DNA of 64,000 nt. Origin: Hypoxylon rubiginosum. Its lineage: Eukaryota > Ascomycota > Sordariomycetes > Xylariales > Hypoxylaceae. A program made the translations under genes and the position numbers. Shown here one piece after another: positions 27,201 through 40,374 of this stretch; the stretch's first letter is position 1; each line of letters starts with the position of its first letter. Location of the stretch: positions 806,001 through 870,000 of the forward strand of contig CADCXA010000025.1 in assembly GCA_902806565.1 (NCBI GenBank), in the 5' to 3' direction. The notes beneath the pieces are model-generated. The model was not told the DNA's origin. It made no database searches and was given only the letters and a program-made list of their open reading frames with translations.

Positions 27201-27313
27201 ATCGCGGCAGCAACCGTCGCAAGAGCCGTCGCAGCGAGGCTGTCAACACGGAAGACGAAGAAGATCGCATGAGGCGCCTGGAAGCAGAGCGCGAGGGGCG
27301 TCGCTGGGACTAA
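24262..27313 (+). CDS. RING-finger protein with RGG and RS/RD-rich regions (Mpe1/RBBP6-like RING)
   Basis: Five exons: 24262-24299, 24351-24460, 24522-24889, 24941-25238 and 25299-27313, giving 942 aa. Splicing assembles a RING close to the N terminus (about residues 26-65): CAVC, CCETAIC, CEKCQ (across intron 2) and CPVC, then a DCTVYKSLR segment. The RING resembles that of Mpe1/RBBP6 polyadenylation factors, but the DWNN ubiquitin-like domain is absent. A Met/Asn/Gly-rich stretch, an RGG-like segment (GFRGRGRARG) and a long Arg/Asp/Ser tract with RSRSRSHSRDR follow, typical of nuclear RNA-associated proteins. A nuclear RNA-processing role with possible E3 ligase activity is inferred. The fourth intron (25239-25298, GTAAGA...GCTAAC...CAG) is 60 nt without a stop, so its retention would add 20 residues; I consider it real. 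Confidence 0.85.
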
Positions 27314-28452
27314 TATCATAAGCCAGCGGGCAACTCTGGCAACTATAGCAACCTTGTCTTGTTTTGCCATTTATGGCTGGGCTGGCTGGGGTTGTACGCA
27401 AGCTGTTGATACGTGTGGTGGCGATACCTTGATATTCACTCATGTCTGCACCCAACCAGTCAGCGTGGTCCAGTCCAGAAGCCTAAAGGGCTGTCGACCA
27501 ATTTTTTCTTCCCGATGTCCCAATAGGGTCTTGGGAGAAGCTGATGGACAATGGGTTCTACGTTTTATTTTACGCCGTGTATAATTTGCACCCAATCACG
27601 TTTTGATCCAAGAGGAGGGGTGAGAAAAGGGGAGCGATGAGAGGAATGGCACAAATGGTTCATTGCTTGCGTTGCATCACTTGCATTTAAAAGGAAAAAA
27701 CAGAGAGCATCTCGAGGTTGTTCGCATGGGCTAGGGCTAGATATATTTCAAGGGGTTGGTCTCTCGTGGGAAGGGATGAAGCCCTGGACGCCAGCCTCTA
27801 CCTAAGAGGAGGTTGGGCGAGAATAGCAAAAAAACTCAGTACCCAGTAGTAATGAAGTAGGGCCACAGGGCCAACACAGCGTCAATTGACATGTCATGTC
27901 CGTGCATAATCTCACCGACTCTTGCAGTCATGTTATAAAATTTTATGACTTTGGTACCCTAACAACTATCCAGGCTGCCAGGCCACTCAATCGGGGCCAC
28001 GATGTTATGGGTGCCAATAGGAATTTTCGGTCCCATTTCTACGTGTATCGAATATTGGGTCCCGTCAAAGCTGCTGAATTGTGCAGGGTGATATATAGTG
28101 CATGATTCCCCAGCCATGTTTCTTCCACTTATACATAAGTGTTAGAATTTTTTCTCTATTGTTTCACCTCCTGGTGTCTATAAATTCCACCTATACGTCT
28201 AAGTTAATACTTGTTTGCTTCAATTTTTGGGTTTCAATTTCGAAATTATTAGTTGCTACATACCAAAACCTTACATACCGCTTTACGTAAGGTAAGCCGC
28301 CTTTCGTCGGCATTCGGCGGCCAGCTATGTCTTATCTAGGAGCTTGGGCCGCTTTTGACTCTCCTATGGAGACCCAGAAATATCCAAATGACAACTCTCC
28401 CAGAACATTCGACATCTTGGATCTAAGACGACCTCTTTCTATGCCGCACAAA
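27314..28452. other. intergenic, no supported gene
   Basis: Over 1.1 kb between the RING gene and pbn1, both on the plus strand. Composition is moderately AT-rich towards 28100-28280. Short open frames overlap randomly. The in-frame ATG at 28327 may extend pbn1 upstream. Confidence 0.55.
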
Positions 28453-30029
28453 ATGCGCCAAAGAATCACCTTCTTCCACAAATACGAGCACGGAGTCGAG
28501 CCGACCTCCTTAAAGCTCGCCGGCCGCACCATCTCGGGTCCGGATATTATAGCTGAGCGCGAGGATCGGATCACGTTAGCTATAGAAGAGCTTCCCACCG
28601 AGCTTCAGGTACTCCTCCGAGACTCGCAAGAGCTGTACATACGATGGCAGAAACCTGTCGCCTACGAAACCGTAGGGCCTTGGAAATCAAGGCTACCACC
28701 AGGTCTGCACGTATTTTATACCCCCAGCAATCACAAGAGGCCCGACGGCGAACAGCTATGTCGCTTGATTCGGACAGTCTTCGGGCCTCTAGATTGCTCA
28801 TCAATAGATGTAAGCCCCTACTATAGAAGCAAAAAGTTATATTACATCGCGGCATTCAGCCTGCTAACCTCTCCTAGGAGTCGTTCACCAAGTTGCCGAC
28901 CGATCGATTCTCGCACTCAACCGCATATCAATATTACCAAATCCTAAACGACCTGTCGCATTTCACATCGTACTTCGAACAATTTGTCTGTGCCTCCCCC
29001 GACCCTGAGTGCAAAGCGCGAGCGCAGCGGCTTCTCAACGCAAACTCGGTGGATTTCTCCTACGATATGATCTCCCATGCCGTCAAGGTCACAGCTCTAT
29101 GGCCGCATGCAAGGCAGCCGTTATCTATCAGTTCTCATCCGAACCACAGAGCAGAGGTCGGCATAATGACATCGGACTATCCCCCGCACTTGGAGCCACA
29201 CGAGCAAGGTGTCACCGGGTTACTCACCGTCCTAGGCGAAGATTCTAAGCCTGCGCCCACCTTGTTCTCCTTCCCGTCGCGTCATAAGACGGCTACCGGC
29301 ACAAGCTTCTCGTCTAGTTTCCCCCCTCCCACGGGCCTGCATCCCACAATGCAGCTACAGATCAGTTCAAGCAAGCCGCCCATGGAGGGGGCGTCCTGTT
29401 CGCTGCATACGTATCTCACCCTACCCAGGGTCATATTCGCCGACAAGTACCAGTTTGGAGATGACCTATTCTTATCATCGAAGAACCTGACGTCGTTGCG
29501 GTACATCAGCAAGCCGGTAGACCTTGAAGCGCCGGACTATGCCATGAAGCCCTGGGGCTCTAGTATTCTCCTCGAGCTGCAACCCCCTAACACCGAGGAG
29601 GACCAGCCGTGGACAGCTGAAATCCCGCTTCACCTCCGCTACTTGTCGCCGGCGGAACACGCATACAAGAAAATACATGTTCCCTGGCCGGTGATGTTCT
29701 GGGCTTGCACTGCGGAGGACGGTACGAAGTTCCCGAACAACCCGTTCGACAGAGTCAACTTGGGGTATGACGGGCTGTTCGGGCCTCGTACGTTATTTTG
29801 GCACGTCGATCCGCAGCCGAGTGTAGGCGAGAACCTCTATCATAAGATCCAGGTTCCTGTGCTCGACCTGGCGAAGTCGCCCTTGATAGGCGGCGGGACC
29901 ACGGCTGCGGTCCTAGCCGGGTTCCTGTTCGTGGTGTGGAAGCTATTATCTGTCTGCCTGGGATCGAGCGACACCGGACCTCAGACGCCTAGAAGATCGC
30001 CGAGGAAAAAGAATATGAAGGTTTTGTGA
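28453..30029 (+). CDS. pbn1: Pbn1/PIG-X-like GPI-mannosyltransferase I subunit
   Basis: Exons 28453-28809 and 28878-30029; a 68-nt intron (GTAAGC...GCTAAC...CTAG) at phase 0 gives 502 aa, the junction reading SSID/ESFTKLP. The N terminus MRQRITFF, the ISGPDIIAEREDRITLA segment, RLPPGLHVFYTP and the lumenal beta-rich C-terminal region ending in WPVMFWAC fit the Pbn1 family. One hydrophobic segment (about residues 457-480) is followed by a short basic tail, as in the family's single-span ER topology. With Gpi14, Pbn1 forms the first GPI mannosyltransferase in the ER. Family members commonly begin at the MRQRITF-like motif, so I chose 28453; an in-frame ATG at 28327 would add 42 residues with no recognisable similarity. 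The stop lies about 300 bp from AT-rich island 2. Confidence 0.88.
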
Positions 30030-30340
30030 TTTCATGTTCAAAGGGGGAGGGAAGGTTCGGTCAACAGGTCTTTCTAACTTGTGCTGTGCTAGTAAGGGGG
30101 TTTAGGGGGTTAGGTGGGTTCGGAATTTTGGGCGTTTTTAGGTAGTCATGTGATTGCGTGTTACATACCACGCGTTTTATCTTGTCAGCTTAAACGGGGG
30201 GCCACAGCATTAACGAGCATCCATTAAAAATCCGTATTAACTTCTCTTTATTTTATTAGTACTGCCACAATTTCACCGACCAATTATATACTTAGAATCG
30301 CCTTACATTTTTCGACGTTTTCTTTTATAGTTTTATCGTA
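30030..30340. other. 3' flank of pbn1 grading into AT-rich island 2
   Basis: Normal-composition DNA that becomes steadily more AT-rich. The last clear GC-containing words are near 30310. No gene seen. Confidence 0.6.
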
Positions 30341-30779
30341 ATAAGGTTTATAAAAATGTAAATAATATAAAAAAGTTATATAAAATAAGTTTTATTAAAT
30401 TATATTAATTATTAATTTTTTTAAATTATAATAAAATAAATTAATTAATTTTATAAAAAATTTATTAAATATATATTAAAATATAATTAGTTAATTAATA
30501 TAAATATTAATATAATATAAAAAAGTATAATAAATTTAACTTTTAATTATAGTTTTTTTTTTTAAAAAATATATATTAAAATATAATTAATTAATTAACG
30601 TAAATTTTATATATAATATAAAAAAATATAATAAATTTAATTTTTAATTATAACTTTTATTTTAATAAATATAATATTATATAAATTTATAATGTAACTT
30701 TTTTTTTTTTAATTAAAATTAAATAAGTTTTATAAAATTTATAATATTTTAAATTATATTATTAGTTATTATTTTTATA

Positions 30780-31700
30780 ATTATTTATTTATAATATTTA
30801 ATTAATTTATATTATTAATAAAACTTATAAAAAAACATTTAAATTATTTAAAATTATTTATTTAATTTTAATTAAATATATTTAAAAATTATTATATTTA
30901 TAAAACTTATAAAAAAACAGCTTAGTTTTTTAATTATAATATAAATAAGTTTAATTAAATTTAATTAAACGTGTTTAAAAAATATATAAATTTATAGGAA
31001 AATATTTTAATATATTTTAATTATTATTTTTAAATATATTTAATTAAACTTAGTTAAATATATTTAAAAAATATATAAATATATAAAATAAAATTTTAAT
31101 ATATTTAAAACATTTTTAAATAAATTTAATTAAATTTAACTAAATATATTTATAAAATAAATAATTAAACTTTTAATTATTTAATTAACTTATAGTTTTT
31201 ATATTATATTTATAAGTTTTATAAAAAAATATTAATTTTTTAATCGGCTTTAAATATAATTAATTAAATTTAGTTAAATATAATTAAAAAATAAGTAATT
31301 TTTATTTATTTAATTTTTAGTTATTTAATTAATTTATTATTTTTTTAACCACGTTTATAAGTTTTATAAAAAAATATTAATTTTTTAATTAACTTTAAAT
31401 ATAATTAATTAAATTTAACTAACTATAATTAAAAAATAAATAAGTAATTATTATTTTTATTATTTAATTAATTTAAACTTTTTTTTATTATATTTATAAA
31501 ACTTATAAAAAAGTATTTAAATTTTAATTTTAATTTAAATATATTTAATTAAACTTAGTTAAATTTATTTAAAAAATAAATAGTTTATAATTATTAAAAC
31601 CTTTAAAAATAATAAATATATTTAATAAAATTTAATTAATTATATTTAAAAAATAAATAGTTTATAGTTAATTAAATTTTTAAAAATAAAATATATTAAT
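30780..31700. repeat. degenerate tandem array, 85-146 bp spacing
   Basis: A core of TTTAATTAAAYTTARTTAAA followed by TATATTTAAAAAAT recurs near 30950, 31040, 31127, 31260, 31406, 31546 and 31630. A second block, TTTATAAGTTTTATAAAAAA (or its transition variants), recurs near 30898, 31209, 31355 and 31494. Spacing alternates between roughly 85-90 and 133-146 bp. Differences between cores are mostly C/T and G/A, consistent with RIP acting on a tandem duplication. Confidence 0.65.
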
Positions 31701-34700
31701 TTAAAAATAAATCGCTTATATTAATTTAAATTTTTAATTATAAATATTTTTTAAGTATTTTATATTATATTAATAATAGGATGTTAATTTATATTTACGT
31801 TTATATATAATAAAAAGTTAGATTTATTTTTTTATTTTTATATATTTTTTTTTTTTTTTTTTTTTTTCTTATTTTTTTATTTTTATTATATTTAAATCTT
31901 TTTTTTTTTTTTTATTTAATTATAATTTAATTTTTAATATTTATAATAAACATTTATTTAATTTATTAAATTATATAATAAAATAAGTATTTTTTAATAT
32001 TAAAGCTTAGTTATAAAAATTTTTTAAATTTAAAATATATAAATATTTTTTTTTATTTTTAATGTTATAGTTACCTTTTATTTTAACGGTTAATATATTA
32101 TTATTATAACTTTTTTATTTATTGTAATTTATTTTTTTAAAAATATATATATATTTACTAGATTTATTTAAAAACTAAATTTATTAAATAATTTTATATT
32201 TTAAATTAATAAAAAATAATTATTTATTAGTAATATTAAACTAAAAATAATAACGATAATAATAATAAGGTTAATTTTAAATAAATAAAGTCGATTTATT
32301 AACTTATATTTTTTAAAATTATAAAATTATTTTTTTATTATTTAATTTTAGATTTTTTTTTGTTTTTTTTATATAAATTTTTTATAAAAATTACTTTTAA
32401 TTATTACTTTTTAAATTAAGGTTTTAATAATTATTTATTAAATAATATAAATAATTACTTTATAAAATTATAATATTTTAAAATTTTTATTAATAATAAA
32501 TATTTTTAATTATATATATAAGTTTTTTACGATATTAATAACTTTTTTAACGGATTTTTTAATATTTTTTTTATAAAAAGCCGCTTTATATTATAATCTT
32601 CTTCTTTTTTTTTAGTTAATAAAAGCTTATTATTATAAAAACGAAACTTATTTTTTAATTTTTTTTAAGATTTTAATAAACTATATTAAAAATAGTTTTA
32701 TTAAAAAAATAATTTTTATAAACTAATATTATTTTTAGTTATATTTATAAATAAGAAAGTTTTTACTTTTATAAATTCGTTAAATAATCTGCTTTTTTTA
32801 TTTATAATTTTTAAAAAAAATAACTTTTTATTATTATTAATATTAATTAATTTAATTATAATAAATAATAATTTAAGCTTTTTATTAAAACTTATATTAA
32901 TATTTATTTTATTAAGGTTTAATAAAATATCTAGCTTTTTTTTAAAGCTTAAAAATATTAAATATAAAATTAAGTAAAAACTAGTAATATTAAACACGTT
33001 AAAATAAAAGTTAAAATAAAATATATTTATATTTAATTTTAATTATTATATTTTAATAATATTTAATTACTTTTAATAAAATCTAAAAAAAACTAATAGT
33101 ATATTAATATATAATTTAAATATTTAAGTAATTTTAATATATATTTATTTTTTTAGAATTTTTTATTTTATTTATTTTTTATATAATAAAATATATTATA
33201 ATAAAGCGTGTTAAATATATTTTAAAAATATTAATTTAAAAGAAAATAAATTTTATATATATTTCTTTTTATTTATAAGTTTTTTTATTTTTTACTTAAA
33301 TTTTTTATTTATATCTCCTAGTTTTAATTAATATTAAATGTTTTTTTTAATTATTATTATTTTATTTATTTTTAACATATAAATGTTATTATATTTTAAT
33401 ATATAACCAAGTTTTTTTAAAGTTTATTATTATTTAAAATTAACTTATTATAACTATATATTATTTATTTTTTTTTTATTTTTATATAATAAATATATAT
33501 AAGTTTATTAAAACTTATATTAAATATAAAAAAATTTATACACTATTTAAAATAACTTTTAATTTTTATATAAAAAATTTTTATTATATTTATTATTTAT
33601 ATTATATTTTAAAATAATATTAACTATTAAGTAAAATTAATTTAAATATATTTTATTAATTTAAATATTTTTAGAAATTTAAAACTAAAAAAAATAAAAT
33701 AACTAGATAATAATAATTTAGGCTTTAAGATTTTTTATAACTATTTTAAATTTTAAATTAACAGTTTTTAAAATAAAATTATTTATTATATTTTTTATAT
33801 TTTTATTATAAAAAGTAATTAAATTTTATTAAATATTATAAAACCTAGTTATATAGTAATAAACTTTTATAAATAAATATTTATAATATTAACGTTATAA
33901 ATAAATAATATAACTTTTATAACACGTTTTATTAATTTAACGAATATTTTAAAAGAAAAATAAAAGAAAATAAAACCTTTATATTTTATTATAAAAATAA
34001 AAATATATAATTAGTAAAAATTTATAAACTTTTTAAGTTTTTATAATTATTACTAATTAGTTTTAATTTAAAAACTTAAAAATTTTAAAAGGATATTTAA
34101 CAGTTTAACTTTGTTTTTTTTTTTATATTTATTTTATATAAACTTATTAATTATAATATTAATAGTTTAAATCTTAATTGTTTTTAAATTTAAAAAGCTT
34201 TATATTATATAACTAACCTTTTAAAAATAATATAAAATAAACGGTTTAAATATATTTAACTGTATTTTTATAATTTATAACTGGCTGTTTAATATTAATT
34301 TATTATTAATAATAATAACTTAAACCTAGATATTTTAATATAACTTTTTAAAAAAATTTATATAAATAATTTATATATTAAAAAATATATTATAGCTTAA
34401 AAATAAATATAAAAAGCTATAAATAATTTAAAAAATTTAAATATAAATAATTTTATAATTTAGTTTATATTAAAACCTAATTTAAATATAATTCTTAAAA
34501 AGGATATAAATTAATAATATAAAAATTTTTTAAAAACTAAAAATATTATTAATATTATTTTAAACGTTATAAAAAAAAGCCAGTAATAAAAAAAAATTAT
34601 CCTAGTTAAATAAATTATTATAAAAAAAATATTATTCTTTTATATATATATTCCTATAAATTATTTAATATATATATTATTTGTTTATATATTAATATAA

Positions 34701-37700
34701 CTATATAAAAAAATTAGTTATAATTTAAATATATAATTTTATAATAAAAATTATAAAAAAAGGAACTTATTTTTATAATAATATTTTTAATATTATTTAT
34801 ATAATTATAAATAAAAAGTATTAGTTTCGTTTATATTTAATTAACTTTTTTAATAATATTTAATTAATATTTAAATTATTATAAAATAAGTTACTTTAAA
34901 ATAATTAAAATATAAATAAAATAATTTATAAAAAGCCTTTTAAAATGATTTTTATAATATTATTTTAACTAAAAATATTAATTTAATTAATATTAACCGT
35001 GATATATATTTATTATTTTTATTTACTAACGGTAAAAAATTTATATTTTATTATTATTAAAACTTAATAATTATTATTTATTATTTAAATTAACCAACTT
35101 TTTTTATTATTTTTATTATTAATTTAAACTAACTAAAAATAAAAAATAAACTTTTTTTAAGTTAAATTATAAGTAATTAACTTGATATTAATATTTATAT
35201 TTTTAATTAAAAATAAAAAACACTTTTAAATAATATTATAAAGAAAAATTATTTTAATAAATATTATAATATAGTTTAAACGATTAAATATTAAAAAAAA
35301 AACTTATTTTATATATATTATTTAATTTTTTTATTATTATTAAATTATAATTAATTTATAGAACCTGTAAATATTAATTATATTATATAAATTAAAATTC
35401 CAAAAACTAATATTAATTTAAATAATATTTTATAATAAGTAATATTATTTAATATAATATATAAACCTTATAACGTGGTAAATTTAAAATTATTTTATAT
35501 AATTAAAAACTATTATTTTAAAAACTTTTTAAAGTTGTTTTATTTTAAAATTATAATTAGGTTAAACAGATATTTAATATATAAATAAAAACTATATATT
35601 AAAATCCCAGGTTATTTAAAATTAATAAAATAAAATAATAATTAAATAATATTATATAATTTTTTTTTTAATTAAAAATACCAGGCGTATATTAATATTA
35701 AAATTTATATTATTATAAAAATAATTAAATATATTTATAAATATATTTATAAAAATAGTAATGAAATTATAACTTATTTATATTAAAAAAAAACATTATT
35801 ATAATAAGATTAAAATTAAAATTAACTTTATAATAAAATTAATAAATATTTATATAATTATTTTATTAAACTATATAAATTAATATATTATTTTTTAAAA
35901 TTTCCAATTTATAATATATATTTATTTATTTAACTTTTAGTTATTTACCTAGAAAAAAAAAATAAAATAAAATACTATATTAAAAATAACTTTAAATTAA
36001 TAATAAAAGTTTTAAAGTAAAATTATATAACTTTTATAATATAATTTAAATATAATAAAATTTATAAAAATAATTAAGATATTTTATATTAAAATTTTTT
36101 ATATTTATTTTAATAATATATAAAAAAAAATAAATAAAATATAAATAAAAAATAATAAAAAAATTTAATTAAATATATTTTATTTATTCAAAAACTAATA
36201 AAAAATTTTATTTATAAATACTTCTTATTTTAATTTTTAAAATTAAAGGTTAATTTAATCTAATAAAATATAATAATATTTAATACTTAATATTTTAAAA
36301 CATTTATTAAACTTAAAATTTTTTAAAAAACAATAACTATTAAAAAATTTTTTTTAAAAAAACGTAGATATTTTTAACTAGCGGTTAATTAAAAGCCATT
36401 TTCACGTATATTTTATAAGAAAATAACATTTAAAATTTAATTTATATTTAAAATAAGTTTTAAAAATTTATATATAATAATTTAATATAGGTATTTAATA
36501 AAATATAAAGCTTATTTAATTTAATTAAAACTATTTATTTAAATTATAATTTACATTTAATTAAAATAACTATTATAAGCTTAAAAAACTAAAGTAAAAT
36601 AAGTTTTTTTTTATTTTAATTTAATTAAAAAAAGGTTTATATTAATTACTTATTTAAAAAAGAGTTAAATTATAATTATAACGTTAAAATAAACCTATAT
36701 AATAAAACGTTTTTAATGTTAAATAATAATTAGTATATTATATATAATATTATTATAATAACTATTAAATAAACCTTTTTTTTTATATATTTTTACTTGT
36801 AAAACTTAATTAAAACTAAGAAAACCTTTTTATATTTAACGTTTTATTATTATTATTAATTAAAAAAGAAAATTATATTATATATAATTTTATTTAATAT
36901 TATAACGTTTTTATTACCTAGTAAAAAAACTGCTTATTTATAATTTAAAATTCTTATTATTTTAAATAATGATTTAATATATAATATTTAAAAAAAATTA
37001 ATAAAAATAAATCTCTTTTAATAAATATCGTTAATTATCTAAAATAAAGTTACTATATAATATAAATATATATTTAAAATAATCTATAAAATATTATATA
37101 ATATATAAAAAAATTAATTTTTATTTAATAAAATATTTATTTTATTTAAAAAAGATTTTACGTAAATTTTATTTATAGTTAAAAAAGAATTAAGGTTATA
37201 AATTATTAACGTTTATTTATAAAATTCGTTTTTATAACTTAAACTTTAAAAGTTATATTTAATAAAAAATATAAAAATTTAATAAAATAATATAAAAAAT
37301 ATAAAGTTTTTATAATAATTTTAAATAATCTTTTATAACTTTAAAATTAATAGATTAATATTATTATTTAATATAATAAAAGCGTTTAATAATATTAAAA
37401 ATTTTTATAATTATATTTATTTAAAGGAAATTTTAAATAATATATTATATAATTTAAACATTTTTATTTTTAAATTTATTTTATTTATATATAATATATT
37501 TATATAAAAGATTAATAATAATTTATTATTTAATATTTTTAAAAAGAAACAGGAATATTTTTTAATAAATAAGTTTATTAAAATAAATAACTAATAAATT
37601 AAAAAAATATTAATTAAAATAGTTTAAGTTTTATAACTAAAAAAAATATTATCGGTTAAATTAAAATTAAAAATTAGTTTTTTTATTATAATATTATATA

Positions 37701-40308
37701 ATTTAAATCTTAATTAAAACTTTTATAACAATATTTAAATAATCGTAACTTAGTTTAATAAATATAATATAAAAGTTAAGATTTTTAATAGGTTATTTAA
37801 TAAAATAAAATATATTTTATTAAAAGTTAAATTAATTTAAAATAATAAAAATTAGTTGTTTATATAGTTTAAATAATAGTTTTTAATATTAGTTTATTTT
37901 ATTATAATTATAAATAAATTATAAGGATAATTTTTTAATATAATTAATATTAATTAAAGGATTTTTATATTTATATATAAGTAGTTTTATATAACTATAT
38001 TAAAGGTTAAATTTATTTAAAAGTTAAAAGTTTTAAAAACATTAAAAGCGAAGTTTAATAAACTATTAAATATTATATATTTTAAAATCTTATAAAAATT
38101 AACAAATAATTAAAAGAAAATACTATAAATAATATTATATTTAATATATATATAAAACGTTTTTAATTAATTACCTAACTTATTTTTATTTTTTAAAATA
38201 AAAAATCTTGTTATATTTTAATTGTTTTATTTTTTTTATTATATTAAATAATCGAAATAATAAACTATAAATTATTTTAATTACTTTAAATAAATAAATG
38301 TTAATTAGTTTTTATTTTATTATAAGTTTTACACTTTTCTTAGTTATTAATAATAGAAAGTTACACTAGAAAAAAATTAAAATTAATATAAAAATATTAA
38401 TTAATATATTATTTATTTTAACGTGTTTATTAATAATTATTAAAAAAGTTAATTATTATTATTTAAATTTATTAATATTTATATATTATATATTAAATTA
38501 ATAAAAACATTTACTTTTAATATTATTATAATAATAACTGGTATATATATTATTAAAATAATTAAATAAAATAATATAATATTAAAATTTATTATTATTT
38601 ATTTTATAATTAATATAGTTTTATTTTAAAAGTAAAATAATATTATATATTTATATATAAATAACTAATAATAATTAAAACCTTTAAATTAATTAGAAAA
38701 AACTAATATAAATTTATTTTTATAATTAATGATTAATATTTTATTTAACTTAATTTTTTTATAATAATAAACCTAGTTTTTATATTATATATTTAATAAA
38801 AAAATTTATTTAATAATAAGTTATTAAATTGTTAATAAAATATTTACTTAAAAAAGTAGTAAAATTTAATATATATATAAATTATTAAATATTAAAACTA
38901 TAATATTACTTATTTTTATTTTTTTAATCCTAGTTAAAATTTATTATATATATTTAATTAAATCTTTATTATTTTTTAATATAAAATAATCGTTATTTTT
39001 ATTAATATAATAAAAAATCTTAGGTATATAAAATAAAGCTAAAAGATAATTTAATTTATTTTAATTTAAAGTTAATATTTATTTTTAATTAAATTTAAAA
39101 AAATTAAAATAATTTATATTATAAAATAATAAACTTAATAAATAAAAGCCGGTATATTAATTATTATTATTTTAACTTATAAAACTATAAAGTCACTTCC
39201 TTAATTTAATAATAATAATTATTATAAATATTATTCTTATAATATAAAAAAGTTAAAACGAAATTAAAAAGTTTTTTAAAATTAGTAAAATCCTTTAAAA
39301 AACATTCCTTATAAATTAAAAAAAAATCTTATAAACTATATAAATTTAAACGATATTAATTAAAAATAATTATAAAAGTTTATAAAATCTAAAGGTTTAA
39401 ACTAAATAGTTATTTAAATTAAATAAGTAAAAAAAATATTAAATAATTTAAAATTAATATTATATAAATTACGTTTTAATAATAGTTTAAAAAAATATAT
39501 AATAATTAAATATACGTTATATATTAAAAGTAAACCAGTTTAAAATATATATAAAATAATAGAAAAAATAAAAATTTTAAATAAGTTATAATTATAAAGT
39601 TAATTAATATTAAAAATAAATTTTAAATAAATAAAAATTATTTAATTAAACGTTTTTAACTTTATATTATAAAATTATAATATAAAAAAAGGTTTTATAT
39701 TTTAAAAATATAAAAAAATATTAATTTAAAATTTTTATTAAATAATATATAAAATAATAAATTAATTTATTAAACCGTTTTTTTTTTATTTATATATATA
39801 TATTTTATAAAATATTATTCTTATAAAAATACCTACTTAAAAAATATTATAAATTATATATATAAAAAAATAATATATAAAAAAAAATCTAACCTTTTTA
39901 ATTATAATATATTAAAAAAAACCTAACTTTTTATAAATAAGATATTAAAAAAAATTAAATCTTTTAATAAATATAATTATTATAAACGTATTTAAAAGTA
40001 ATTTTATAATTAATTTTAAAATTAATATTAATAAAAAATTTAATATTAATAAGGGATTTAATATTAATAAAAACTATATAAAAAATAGTTAAAATAAAAT
40101 AATTTTTATAATAATTTAAATTTTAATTATTACCACTTACTAAATTAAGTATAAATATAAATAACTTTAAAATAAAATTAAAATTAACAAATAAATAAAA
40201 TAATATAAACTTAATTTTAATATTTAAATATAAAAAACTAAGCTTAGCTTTTTTCTTTTAATTAAGTTAAAAATCATTATCTAAATTATTAAAAAAAAAA
40301 AAATTAAA

Positions 40309-40357
<49 letters not shown>

Positions 40358-40374
40358 CTATTATTATTATTATT
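40309..40374. repeat. (ATT)n microsatellite
   Basis: About 20 ATT units with a few interruptions inside island 2. Confidence 0.9.

Noticed and set aside
32716..32997. 93-codon open frame on the minus strand inside island 2
   Set aside because: It is made almost only of Ile, Asn, Lys, Leu and Phe codons, as expected from random AT-only sequence; no domain, and no support from flanks.
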